A DNA stretch of 64,000 nucleotides from Bacteroidota bacterium (GTDB lineage Bacteria > Bacteroidota > Ignavibacteria > Ignavibacteriales > Ignavibacteriaceae). The notes beneath the pieces were generated by a model. That model was not told where the DNA came from. It saw only the letters and a list, made by a program, of their open reading frames with translations, and searched no databases. The DNA lies in the NCBI GenBank assembly GCA_020161395.1, contig JAIUOE010000001.1:248001-312000 (forward strand). Direction: 5' to 3'. Positions within the stretch are counted from its first letter, which is position 1. Each line of letters opens with the position of its first letter. Shown here one piece after another: positions 25,434-34,955 of the stretch. Both the position numbers and the translations under genes were made by a program.

Positions 25434-26462
25434 TTAGAATGTTACGGACATTGTAAATTTCTGAATATTGGAGAACCTTCCAAAATCCTGGTAGGCGTAA
25501 TCAAATATTACAGAAACATTGTTCATAAGATGCTGTTTTATACCAAATCCGGCGGTAAATCTCTCTTCTGAATCCTGAAGGAAAGCTGATTTGTAGCCGC
25601 CGCGGATAAAGAGGAATTTATTGAAGCAATATTCAGCTCCGATGTTCAGACTTTCATAGTCATCACTCGGGTGGGTTGCATCAACAGCAACGATAAGGTT
25701 GTGCATTTCCGATTTCACGGGGGTGTACATTATGCCAACTCTGAAATTCAGAGGGAGTGACCATGCACCTGTTTCAAGATATGCAGGAATCTTTCCGTTG
25801 TTTCCGGTACTTCCCGGATCGAGATCGTGAAGCACGAGATTTGAGTTTCCGAGCAACTGAACTTTTGTCCCGAAGTTAGAGATCGACATTGCAAGCACTG
25901 CATCGTCAAATGGTGTAACATACTGCACACCCATATCGATAGCGAAAGCGGTTGCACTCATTTTCCAGATACTCTGGTAGATGAATTTCGGGTTAAATCC
26001 AATCGAAAACTTGTCCGTAAGTCTGATGGCATAAGCAAGGCTTATAGCCACATCACTCGCGGTAAAGGTCTCTCCCGTACCACCGGGATAATCGATTGTT
26101 GTCACCTTCATTTCACCTACATTGGAACTGAGGAAACTAAAACCAATCGTTCCCATGTCACCGAGATTATAGCTGGCAGCAAGGAAATTGTATTTTATAT
26201 CCGCAATCCATGATGTGTGATCGAACATCATCTGAAAACCGTCTGCCTTTGTAAGACCTGCAGGATTCCAGTAGATTGAACTTACATCGTTTGAAGCACC
26301 GGAGAAGGCACTTCCCATCGCAACCGATCTTGCACCCTGACCTATGGAAAGGAAAGGGGCTGCGGTTGTTCCGCGTTTGGAGACATCAGACTTGAAACCT
26401 TGGGCAAATGCCACATTTGCGGAAATAGCAATTAACATTATGATAAATATCTTCTTTTTCAT
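25434..26462 (-). CDS. PorV/PorQ family outer-membrane protein
   Basis: A 342-residue outer-membrane barrel with signal peptide (NVAFAQG). It matches the PorV/PorQ (UPF0164) family: SIGQGARSVAMGSAFSGASNDVSSIYWNPAGLT is the diagnostic N-terminal block, and the chain ends with an aromatic strand (FTMSVTF). PorV is the shuttle that carries T9SS cargo to the attachment complex; paralogues encoded next to secreted substrates are common in this group and may serve as dedicated partners. It sits 14 bases after the large T9SS-like surface protein gene and just before GH16, so it probably helps export or anchor products of this locus. Confidence 0.88.
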   Translation of the reverse strand: MKKKIFIIMLIAISANVAFAQGFKSDVSKRGTTAAPFLSIGQGARSVAMGSAFSGASNDVSSIYWNPAGLTKADGFQMMFDHTSWIADIKYNFLAASYNLGDMGTIGFSFLSSNVGEMKVTTIDYPGGTGETFTASDVAISLAYAIRLTDKFSIGFNPKFIYQSIWKMSATAFAIDMGVQYVTPFDDAVLAMSISNFGTKVQLLGNSNLVLHDLDPGSTGNNGKIPAYLETGAWSLPLNFRVGIMYTPVKSEMHNLIVAVDATHPSDDYESLNIGAEYCFNKFLFIRGGYKSAFLQDSEERFTAGFGIKQHLMNNVSVIFDYAYQDFGRFSNIQKFTMSVTF

Positions 26463-26476
26463 TTCAATCCGTCCGC

Positions 26477-29400
26477 TTATTTGATTAGAGCAAATTTGCC
26501 GATGTGTTCTCCGACATTCGGTGCATCAACATGATAAATGTAAACACCGTATGCAGCGTCCATACCGTCATCTGTAACAAGGTTCCAGGAAATGCTGCCA
26601 TCAAGATAGGTCGAGTTTTTATAAAGAGTCTTTATAAGCTGACCTGTGATGGTGTAGATCCTGACCGTACATTCACTCGGAAGATTTACAAAATCGATCT
26701 TCCTGTCTCCTCTGCCGGTTGAATTGAGATTTCTTCTTTCCCATGAAGCAGCACCCAGATATGGATTTGGCACCACATCAATTTTACCAAGCTGTCCTTT
26801 GGCAAGACTGTTGTCTATACCGGCTGACTTGGTGGAGAAAAGGATTTTATCACCTTTCTTGAACGGTTTCTTTGTTGTGATCCGGTATTTGTCATTGGCA
26901 GCAGGGTAAACCAGCGGAGCATTTGGATCAGCAGGCACATCGTAGGAGAGGTTCCATGCAAATCTGATATTGGCAGGTACAGGTGAACCCTGGAATTCCA
27001 GAATCTGTATCTGATCTCCAATCGAAAGATCCTTCGAACCGTCATTGTCTTTTACGGCAACCTTGGAATACTTTTGTTCAGTGTTGTTCCAGACTTTCAA
27101 ATTCAGAGGGAATTTTGTATAAAGCGGTGGTGACTGAATAAAACATGTATCCTGTGGTGTATCGTAGAAAGTGATTTCATAGTCAGCTGGCCATGCAATT
27201 CCTCTAACCGGGGTCGGATCAGGAGTTACCAGCATTGTAAGATTACTCTTTCCTGTTACCCAACCTGTCAGTGTATCTCTGAGTGAGACAACCGAATCAT
27301 TCAATACGGAAATTGCAAGTCCGTCGAATGGAGGACCAATTCTCTCGGCTCCAAAATAGGAGGAATCGACTGTGAAAAGTGTATCAACAACTCCGTTGTA
27401 GGATTTTATGACTTTATAAGAAAGAGTCTTGTAAAGCGGATATGTTGTTGTCGAATTGAATTCAACATCGTATGACGCACCGTTCTTAACAGCCGAAGGA
27501 TCGAGAACCGTTACATTCAGAGCACCTGAACCGATACCCTGACTGACATTCCTGATGTCTCCGGTGATGTTGGGAGGAAGATATCCGGCAGCCGGTGCAT
27601 TAGGAACTATGACCGCACAATTGATATCCACAAATTGCAGATTACCGGCGAAATCTTCTGTAATGATTTTTGTGCACTCGGAGGGTTGCAATCCGGCTGT
27701 ACCGAAATTCGGATCTCCCATGTCGTAGGAAACGAGAGCGTAATAGTATTTTTGTCCGTTGTTAACATCATTATCAATATAGGAATAGCGCAAACCTGAG
27801 TTGTCGCCTCTCCAGAAATGAGCTCCATTGATGCCAACGGGATCAGGACCTTTTATACTGTCTTTAAGGTCAAACTGTGCAATCGGTTTCCAGTATTTGG
27901 AAGAGCCTTTTGAATCAGTGATGACTTTAATGTCGTTAAATTCAGGTTCCTGACTTCTGTAAATGAGGTAACCTTCGAAATCCTTCTTGTATCCCTTTGT
28001 GGGATCGTTGTTCTGGAAACCAAGGAAAGGATCGCGGGACTCTTCAGCTATGTTGTCCCAGTAAAGAAATACTTTGCCATCACCCGGAACCGCAGTAAGC
28101 TTTGGTTTCAACGGAGGTTTCGAGAAGTTGTAGTTCGAGTTGTAAATCTGCTGTACTGTCTCTTTGTTGAACATGATGTCATTCAGGTCTTCGCCAAAAA
28201 GAAGAGCCATCGAGAATCTCTCTCTCAGACCCTGCTGAAGCGGGAAAGGACCGGAAGCAAAAACCATACTGATGTTTGCTCTCTGGAGCGAGGTGTCGAA
28301 GGTACCTGCCGACATCTTCAGCCACATCGATTCATCATCTTTTGGCCAGCCGCCGCCTGTTCCACCCTGACCAAGTCTGTAGAGTGAAACGGCAGTAAGA
28401 CCTATCTGATCAGATTCGTCTTTGTCTGTTTTGTCGAAGTTTGGTTCGCCATCGGTAGGTATTCCGTCGCCTTCGCCTTCATCAGGTCCGGTATATTGTC
28501 TGTCATAAGGACCAACACCGTCTTTACCAACATCGTCGTTCAACGGTTCATTGTCAGCAGGATCCCATTTGCCGTTACCGTTAAGGTCGGTATATCTGAC
28601 CCAGTCGCCGTCGTTATCGATATTGTCGTCTCTTTTTTCATCAGTAAGACCATCCTGGTCGTTATCGATATTGTCGTAGCCGTTTCCCGGGCTTTCGAGA
28701 TAGGCATATCCGTAGTAACCCGTTTTCCAGTTGTCAGGAAGTCCAAGACCGTTGTTGTCATAGCAATATGCCATGTCAAGTTTCAGATCGAAAGAGGCGT
28801 TGTCATCTTCAGAGTCGTCTGTTCCGCCCACACCGCAGTCGGTATAGAAACCAAAGAGTGTTTTTGGATAGTTGTAATCTGAAATGTTCACAATGTCATA
28901 ATGCCAGAAAATAATATCTTCTGCGAGTACATGTGACCACTGGAAGCCCCTCACTTCAACTCTTAAACCGAGACCGCCACGGTTAGTATCCACTGCAATC
29001 GGTTTAAAGAAGAAGGGATTTCTCATGAATTCCTTGTCCTTCGAATCATCCATGACGAAGAAGGTCTCGAAATCAGAGTTTAAAACTCCTCTTCCGAAAT
29101 AACCGTACCAGTATCCGTCCCACTCGGGAGTAAGATTGAGAGCAGGAGGCCAGAATTTGGGCCACGAGTTCGGGTCGGTATTAATCGAAGGTTTCTTGGA
29201 TGAGGAATTGTTGTAACCGGGCACGGGTTCAAATCCCCAGATTTCACCTGTTACAGGATCTTTATCCATCCATTCACGATAAGAAGTCTGGAGAGGATGC
29301 ACTACCTGTCCGGTACCGGGGGCAGTTATTTCGGAAGAAATAAGCACGCTTACACCGTCGAGGTACGAGTGACCTGATCCCTTGGGCCATTCACCCGAAG

Positions 29401-29596
29401 GCTGATAGGGCCACTGACCAACTTCACCGTTGTTGTAGAAGAGAGTTCTTACCTGATTCCCGTCCATCACTCCTTCTCTTCTAAAGGAAATGTTGCCGTA
29501 CTGATCGTTACGGTAGCGCTGGGTGGAAGGGGATACCTGTGCAAAAACCAGTTCGGTAAGGAGCACAAGGGAAATTATAAATATTTTCTTTAACAT
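26477..29596 (-). CDS. Large T9SS-associated surface protein with Asp-rich calcium-binding-like repeats
   Basis: A 1,039-residue exported protein of a family I cannot name. The ATG at 29596 (MLKKIFIISLVLLTELVFAQ signal, GGAG 7 bases upstream) is preferred to a longer frame starting at 29689. Residues about 300-400 are rich in D/N/G (DNIDNDQDGLTDEKRDDNID), resembling EF-hand or thrombospondin type 3 calcium loops. An FN3-like part follows (LTAVPGDGKVFLYWDN). The C-terminus (IRFAW..., then VRIYTITGQLIKTLY, ending HIGKFALIK) is a T9SS-type sorting domain variant. It lies between the TonB receptor (16 bases) and PorV-like (14 bases) genes, so it may be the outer-membrane partner of the receptor, in the place where SusD would sit. 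Confidence 0.75.
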   Translation of the reverse strand: MLKKIFIISLVLLTELVFAQVSPSTQRYRNDQYGNISFRREGVMDGNQVRTLFYNNGEVGQWPYQPSGEWPKGSGHSYLDGVSVLISSEITAPGTGQVVHPLQTSYREWMDKDPVTGEIWGFEPVPGYNNSSSKKPSINTDPNSWPKFWPPALNLTPEWDGYWYGYFGRGVLNSDFETFFVMDDSKDKEFMRNPFFFKPIAVDTNRGGLGLRVEVRGFQWSHVLAEDIIFWHYDIVNISDYNYPKTLFGFYTDCGVGGTDDSEDDNASFDLKLDMAYCYDNNGLGLPDNWKTGYYGYAYLESPGNGYDNIDNDQDGLTDEKRDDNIDNDGDWVRYTDLNGNGKWDPADNEPLNDDVGKDGVGPYDRQYTGPDEGEGDGIPTDGEPNFDKTDKDESDQIGLTAVSLYRLGQGGTGGGWPKDDESMWLKMSAGTFDTSLQRANISMVFASGPFPLQQGLRERFSMALLFGEDLNDIMFNKETVQQIYNSNYNFSKPPLKPKLTAVPGDGKVFLYWDNIAEESRDPFLGFQNNDPTKGYKKDFEGYLIYRSQEPEFNDIKVITDSKGSSKYWKPIAQFDLKDSIKGPDPVGINGAHFWRGDNSGLRYSYIDNDVNNGQKYYYALVSYDMGDPNFGTAGLQPSECTKIITEDFAGNLQFVDINCAVIVPNAPAAGYLPPNITGDIRNVSQGIGSGALNVTVLDPSAVKNGASYDVEFNSTTTYPLYKTLSYKVIKSYNGVVDTLFTVDSSYFGAERIGPPFDGLAISVLNDSVVSLRDTLTGWVTGKSNLTMLVTPDPTPVRGIAWPADYEITFYDTPQDTCFIQSPPLYTKFPLNLKVWNNTEQKYSKVAVKDNDGSKDLSIGDQIQILEFQGSPVPANIRFAWNLSYDVPADPNAPLVYPAANDKYRITTKKPFKKGDKILFSTKSAGIDNSLAKGQLGKIDVVPNPYLGAASWERRNLNSTGRGDRKIDFVNLPSECTVRIYTITGQLIKTLYKNSTYLDGSISWNLVTDDGMDAAYGVYIYHVDAPNVGEHIGKFALIK

Positions 29597-29612
29597 TCTG
29601 AAGCTCCGGGAA

Positions 29613-32330
29613 TTAAAAATCGAAACCAATTCCAACTCTGATCTCTCTTGGTGTCGAGTACATCGAAGGATTGTTAATGTATTCTTCAATAGTGTTCAAA
29701 CCGATCACATCGACAGCGTACTGAGTGTTCAGGTCCGCATTGGCTCTTCCGGTTGTTCCGTAAACACCAAACTCATTTTTGATGTCCAATGCGTTATAGA
29801 TGGAGATATAAGTTCTTACATTGACGCCGAAAACATTGAATATCTTGTCTGCTCTTATATCAAGATTGAAATAAGTCGGTTTTATTCCACCATTTTCGAA
29901 GCGGACACCTTTTGAGATCTTTGGATCTTCTGTGTAAGGCATACCAGAACCATACTGGAATATTGCACCTACTGTCCAGTCACCCGGAACACCGACATTG
30001 ACACTCAGGTTGAATGTATGTCTCTGATCCCAGCTAAGAGGAACAACCGTTTTCGATTCTTCAATCGGTGGATTAGTCTGATTCTTATTGTAAACAGCAT
30101 AAGGATCAGAGGAATTACCTTCGGCAATCTGATAAGTGTAATCAAGTTTTGCGCTGAAGTAGTTTGAGAATCTCTTGTCGAGAACGAGTACGAGACCTCT
30201 TACATTTGCATAATCTCTGTTGATGAATCGTGCATATTTGAATCCTTCATAGGTATTCACGATTTCCATGCCGAGCCAGTTTCTGATGTCTCTGTAGTAA
30301 AGTGACATGTTCAAAGAAATATCCGCGAAAAGTGCCTGCTGAAGACCTATTTCATAGATGATATTCTTTTCAGCATTCAGGTCGGGATTTCCGACAACTG
30401 TATTCAGGCTGTTACCCGGTCTTACTATGAAGTCGGGGTTCTGGTAGAGATTTTCGAATGAAGGAATCTTGAAGAAATGTCCATAGGAGAATCTGATGAT
30501 ACCACGGTCGGTAATCGGGAAGGAAGCTCCGAGTCTCGGGCTTACCTGCCACTTTGCATCCGCATCAATCCACTGGTCTGCACCGGGGAATGAAGCGTTG
30601 CGGGTCGGATTCTGTTTGTTGACGGGCATTCTTGCATTTGATTTGAAGTAATCGAATCTGACACCTGCATTTATGATCATGATGTCATATTCCATTTTGT
30701 CCTGGATGTAAGCCGACACTTCAAGCGGTTTACGGGAGTATTCGATATTCGAACCCTGATCGGACATGGTACCTACAGCAGGATATCCCGGGGTAAAGAT
30801 CACATTTCCGAGGGTGTCAATCTGACCGTCGGTCAGGTTTACGAGGTCGAGATTGTGACTGTAAATTTCATGTTGTCTTGCTTCAATTCCAAGCCCTATC
30901 TTGTGTTCTTTCGAGACCTGCGAGGAAAGGGAGTATTGAGCTACATAAGTTCTCGTGCTTCTGTCGTATCTTCCACCCTGGTTTCCACCCGAACGGAATG
31001 TGTAGCTTGAAAGGGCTATACCCTGTCTCGGGTTGACATATCTCGGATCGAAAGGATCTTCGTAAAGATAACCCTTAAACATGTAGTTGTTGACCGAGAT
31101 TTTTAAAGAATGGTTTGTCGAGGATGAAAGATAATTTGTAATTTGGAAATTTTGTATCCAGTCATCTCCGTAATTCGTCATTACACCGTCAGGTGTCCAT
31201 GAAAATCCGTGATCATATCCTTTGCTCTTCGTCTTGTCCCAAAATACAGAGTATGTGAAAGCTACAGTAGGGAGAGCGTATGTGAGTTTTGCATTCAACG
31301 AATATTTGGTATAGGGATTCATTGAGACATATTCACCGTCACCTGTATTTCGTGGAATCCAGAACGATTTATCGTTGGGTATAGGATAGAACGGAACATC
31401 ATCAGTAACATTATAAACTCTTTTCCCGTAAAGATGTCCGATATTGTCGAAATACCTTCCTGTGACGAAGAAGTACAGATTCGGAACCGGTGTAATTGGA
31501 CCGCTGAAGGTAAGTTGGAAGTTTTTCTGAGCGAGCCTGTCGATCTTGTCGAGATTTCTGAAAATATTGCTGTGTGTTGTAACAAAATTTCCGACATAGG
31601 CAGAGAAATCAGTCCGGAATTTATTCGATCCCCCCTCGGTAACAATATTGACGACACCGGAAAGAGCCTGACCATATTCTGCGTTAAATGTCCCTGTAAT
31701 CACCTCCATCTGTCTGATGGATGCATTTTCCACTTCAATGTTGAACCCTCCGTTAAACGGGTCGGTAACCGAAACACCGTCAATAAGGTAGGCAACATCG
31801 TTAGATCTTCCACCTCTGAAGTGACCGTCTATGACGCCTGCCTGCAGATTTACTATCTGGCTGACATTTTCCACGGGCATCATTTTAATATCATCGGAAG
31901 AAATCGTTACCGAAGTGGAGGTAAGATCCTTCTGAACAAGCGGTCTGTCTGAAGTGATAACCACTTCCTTGTCAAGAGTGATGCCTGCATTTTTCAACTT
32001 TACATCGATATTTGTTGTAAGGTCGATTTTTACAAGCACTTTCTCCATAATGGTTTTTTGATAACCAACCGCAGTAAAAATCACCCGGTAGGTTCCCGGT
32101 GGGACATTATTGATGGCGTAGTATCCGTTTGCGTCTGCGACACCACCGAGGAATGTACCCTCGAGAACAGCCGTTGCACCAATAATTGGCTCGCCTGTTT
32201 TCTCGTCCATCACTCTGCCGGATATCTTGCCCGTCACTCCGCCGTAAGCGATACCGGAACCAATAATGCAGAGCAACAAGAACACTGCTGCATAAATATT
32301 ATTATAAAAATGGTTTGTTTTTTGTCTCAT
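29613..32330 (-). CDS. TonB-dependent receptor with carboxypeptidase-regulatory-like domain
   Basis: A 905-residue outer-membrane receptor for energised uptake, probably of glucan oligosaccharides. Signal peptide, then a CarboxypepD_reg-like domain (about 30-115, SGRVMDEKTGEPIIGATAVL, DANGYYAINNVPPGTYRV). The plug domain follows (about 125-240, VSQIVNLQAGVIDGHFRGG, AYLIDGVSV, EYGQALSGVVNIVTEGG), then a barrel of about 650 residues ending VGIGFDF. No SusD partner is present. The annotated frame could begin at a TTG at 32342, but the ATG at 32330 (MRQKTNHF) is the natural start. Confidence 0.92.
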   Translation of the reverse strand: MRQKTNHFYNNIYAAVFLLLCIIGSGIAYGGVTGKISGRVMDEKTGEPIIGATAVLEGTFLGGVADANGYYAINNVPPGTYRVIFTAVGYQKTIMEKVLVKIDLTTNIDVKLKNAGITLDKEVVITSDRPLVQKDLTSTSVTISSDDIKMMPVENVSQIVNLQAGVIDGHFRGGRSNDVAYLIDGVSVTDPFNGGFNIEVENASIRQMEVITGTFNAEYGQALSGVVNIVTEGGSNKFRTDFSAYVGNFVTTHSNIFRNLDKIDRLAQKNFQLTFSGPITPVPNLYFFVTGRYFDNIGHLYGKRVYNVTDDVPFYPIPNDKSFWIPRNTGDGEYVSMNPYTKYSLNAKLTYALPTVAFTYSVFWDKTKSKGYDHGFSWTPDGVMTNYGDDWIQNFQITNYLSSSTNHSLKISVNNYMFKGYLYEDPFDPRYVNPRQGIALSSYTFRSGGNQGGRYDRSTRTYVAQYSLSSQVSKEHKIGLGIEARQHEIYSHNLDLVNLTDGQIDTLGNVIFTPGYPAVGTMSDQGSNIEYSRKPLEVSAYIQDKMEYDIMIINAGVRFDYFKSNARMPVNKQNPTRNASFPGADQWIDADAKWQVSPRLGASFPITDRGIIRFSYGHFFKIPSFENLYQNPDFIVRPGNSLNTVVGNPDLNAEKNIIYEIGLQQALFADISLNMSLYYRDIRNWLGMEIVNTYEGFKYARFINRDYANVRGLVLVLDKRFSNYFSAKLDYTYQIAEGNSSDPYAVYNKNQTNPPIEESKTVVPLSWDQRHTFNLSVNVGVPGDWTVGAIFQYGSGMPYTEDPKISKGVRFENGGIKPTYFNLDIRADKIFNVFGVNVRTYISIYNALDIKNEFGVYGTTGRANADLNTQYAVDVIGLNTIEEYINNPSMYSTPREIRVGIGFDF

Positions 32331-32363
32331 CGGAATATCCAATAGTTATCTGATCAAAACGAT

Positions 32364-32392
32364 GAGTGCAGAAGCACGGGGCTTCTGCACTC
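32364..32392. promoter_or_regulatory. Perfect 12-bp stem hairpin between the sugar-binding protein and TonB receptor genes
   Basis: GAGTGCAGAAGC (32364-32375) and GCTTCTGCACTC (32381-32392) pair perfectly around a 5-base loop. On the transcribed (minus) strand there is no T run afterwards, so it is not a classical terminator. It lies inside the operon and may protect the upstream mRNA segment or set expression ratios. Confidence 0.7.
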
Positions 32393-32405
32393 ACGGGGAG
32401 AAATG

Positions 32406-34892
32406 CTACTTTACAAGCATCATCTTATTTATTTTCGTGAACGATCCGCTTTCAAGTTTGTAGAAATAAATTCCGCTTGAAAGGAGGGAAGCATCAAACT
32501 TAACCGAATAAACACCGGCTGCCTGATCCTGATTTACAAGACTTGCAACTTCTTTTCCAAGAAGATCGTAAACTTTAAGGGTTACGAGACCCGGTTTTTC
32601 AATCGCATACTTGATTGTGGTGCTTGGATTGAAAGGATTGGGATAGTTCTGAGCAAGAATGTAGCTGTCAGCAGTCAGTTCAAGATCGTTGATGTCTGTT
32701 GGCTCCCAAAGGTTGCCTATCCAGGTGTATATCCATCTTGAAACATCCTGATACGATTTGTCTTCATTGTATGGAGAGTAGGTCATGATACCTTCTCTTG
32801 TGTTGGTTGCATCTGCATCGTTCAAAGCGAAATCGATGGGAAGTCTGTAACCTTCTTTTGGTACAAATGTAAGGTCATTTCCGTGGAGAGCGAGATCAGC
32901 AAGGCTGATACGGCATTCAACAATGTAACCTGAAGGGAATTTCTCTTCCCAATAGTAGTTTGCACCTTTTCCAATAAGACTGTCTGTACCGGCTGATCCG
33001 TCGATAATTACACGGTTCCATGCGAATCTGAAATGATAATCAGGCTGTGCACCTCTCTGGTAGGAAGTGTGCGGCATTCCGCGCCAGTTGTAGAGACCAA
33101 TATAAAGATCAGGGCAGTCATTCAGGTATGATGAACCTTGTGCGTTTGGAACAACGATATCATCATCGACATCAAATGCGATGTACATATACTGGTTGTC
33201 CATTGCAAGATAAGCTTTTGCTGAACAGTCAGCATCACCACTGATTGTAGTGTTGGTTACAAGGTGACCTGTACCGTCAGAAAGGAACATTCTGAATGGA
33301 TTGATTTGCTGCCATTCAGCGAGGTTACCATCGGCAACGAAGTTCGCAGGAGCATTGAGTGAAATTGTTGGTCTTCCTTTTGCTGTATTGGTAACGGCTG
33401 AGGAGTTCTGGCTTACAACACTCTTGTTGCCTGCAAAGTCTTTACATGTTACTGCATAGTAGTATGTAACTGACTGATTTGTGTTCGGAGCGAGAAGGAT
33501 GTGCTCGAAAAGCTGAGCATTCTCTGCAACACCGAGTTTCACAGCTTCAACACCGGCTGCTGTAAGATCGGTAATCGGATTCTTTGAATAATAAACATCG
33601 TAAGTTTCGCCTGTTTCACCGGGAACATCAAGCCAGGTTACGACATTCTGAAATGTTCCTGCAAAAGCTGCAACACCCTGTGGTGCGCTTGGAGCAATAA
33701 CATCAAATTTAGGATTGCCTGTCCACCAGTCTGTCATCCAGATTACTCTGCCTGCAGTACCGGAAGCTTCAGCCATGATCTGAACAACATTCACCTGTGT
33801 TGAATCGAAAAATGTTGTGTTATCCTGGAAAGCCATCTCTCTTAACGGGAAGGAATAGCTGTGCCACTGATCATCACCAACAGGTGTGAAAACGGTACCT
33901 TTTTTGCCGCCGCCACCTTCAAGCTGTACTCTGAGTGGACCGGTTCCGGCAGGACATTTCAGTTTTATCTTCATACTGTCAACCATCCATGAACTTCCGA
34001 GGTTGAAGACAGGGCTTACATTAAATCCTGTACCTGTCCAGCCATTACCCCATTCATTTCCCTGGGTCCATTTTGCAGCGTTGCTGTTTGGCACAGGACC
34101 TGCACCGGTAATTACTTCAAGATTCGACTGTCCCCAGTTGAAACCAGCAAGATTTCCCATGAACTGTAAACCGTTAAAGAAAACTGCAGGAACTGATCTG
34201 TTACCAAATCTTCTGAAACCGTCAAATCTTACTGTAAGTGAATCTGCAGGAAGGTTGGTTCCGGGTGTGTAACCTGAGGTGATTGCACCAATGTTGAATC
34301 CAACGATATGATCCCAGTCAAGTTCCTGGTTATTCCAGAAATTGTTTGGTCCACCGCCCCATCCTGAAGGGAAAATAACGAAACCGGAATCTGATGGAGT
34401 CTGGCTTCCGTCTGTGCAGAGGAGTTTAATAGGTATTTTCAACTCAACCCAGTCGCTCTGAGCATCGAGAATGGTGGTATGTTCATATACCCATTCTTCG
34501 AGTGTGGCACCATCATTAGGCCTGTCTGCAATGTGAATTCTGAATACCATGTTTACCGGGATTGTTGGAGGTGTAACCACCTTTATCCACAATGCCAGTG
34601 AATCGGTAGCTGACCAGTCATAATACTGACCGACAGGAAGTCTTTTAATCAACTGTCCGTAGCTGCCCCATTCGTGCACAGCACCGATCACAAACTTGAT
34701 CTCTCCCGCTGCTGCACCTTCTTTTTTGTCGGCAGTGTTGACAGTGTAGTCCATACGACTTGTGTTTCCTTCGATGGAAAACTGATAGGTCGTATCCTCT
34801 CTAAGATTATTATCAAAACTTTCGATTATCTGCGGAATTGCAGAGGTCGAGAGTCCGATAACAAAAAGAATTGATAGTACGATTCTTTTCAT
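32406..34892 (-). CDS. T9SS-secreted multi-module sugar-binding protein (CBM9-like)
   Basis: An 828-residue secreted protein without catalytic motifs. After the signal peptide come two beta-sandwich modules (about 20-230 and 240-395) similar in style to those of the protein encoded at 9365. An FN3-like segment follows (about 400-500, APSAPQGVAAFAGTFQNVVTW). A CBM9/DOMON-like module (about 515-745) includes DGNLAEWQQINPF, YIAFDVDDDIV and CPDLYIGLYNW. A T9SS type A sorting domain ends the chain (QNYPNPFNPSTTIKY). It is probably a cell-surface glycan-binding protein that delivers substrate to the TonB receptor encoded next to it, replacing the SusD/SusE role. GAGG lies 8 bases before the ATG. 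Confidence 0.85.
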   Translation of the reverse strand: MKRIVLSILFVIGLSTSAIPQIIESFDNNLREDTTYQFSIEGNTSRMDYTVNTADKKEGAAAGEIKFVIGAVHEWGSYGQLIKRLPVGQYYDWSATDSLALWIKVVTPPTIPVNMVFRIHIADRPNDGATLEEWVYEHTTILDAQSDWVELKIPIKLLCTDGSQTPSDSGFVIFPSGWGGGPNNFWNNQELDWDHIVGFNIGAITSGYTPGTNLPADSLTVRFDGFRRFGNRSVPAVFFNGLQFMGNLAGFNWGQSNLEVITGAGPVPNSNAAKWTQGNEWGNGWTGTGFNVSPVFNLGSSWMVDSMKIKLKCPAGTGPLRVQLEGGGGKKGTVFTPVGDDQWHSYSFPLREMAFQDNTTFFDSTQVNVVQIMAEASGTAGRVIWMTDWWTGNPKFDVIAPSAPQGVAAFAGTFQNVVTWLDVPGETGETYDVYYSKNPITDLTAAGVEAVKLGVAENAQLFEHILLAPNTNQSVTYYYAVTCKDFAGNKSVVSQNSSAVTNTAKGRPTISLNAPANFVADGNLAEWQQINPFRMFLSDGTGHLVTNTTISGDADCSAKAYLAMDNQYMYIAFDVDDDIVVPNAQGSSYLNDCPDLYIGLYNWRGMPHTSYQRGAQPDYHFRFAWNRVIIDGSAGTDSLIGKGANYYWEEKFPSGYIVECRISLADLALHGNDLTFVPKEGYRLPIDFALNDADATNTREGIMTYSPYNEDKSYQDVSRWIYTWIGNLWEPTDINDLELTADSYILAQNYPNPFNPSTTIKYAIEKPGLVTLKVYDLLGKEVASLVNQDQAAGVYSVKFDASLLSSGIYFYKLESGSFTKINKMMLVK

Positions 34893-34955
34893 GTGTTTTA
34901 CCTCAATAATGTGGTTTTTGGTTAATGAAATTTTGGTTTTCTTAAAATCTTTTCT

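Noticed and set aside
28496-28882. Open frame rich in V and I on the plus strand
   Set aside because: It is the complement of the Asp/Asn-rich calcium-binding-like segment of the 1,039-residue protein and has no start signal of its own.
29613-34892. SusC/SusD pair
   Set aside because: The TonB receptor is present, but neither neighbour shows SusD features (no TPR-like SusD region, no SusD lipoprotein start); the adjacent proteins are T9SS-type instead.
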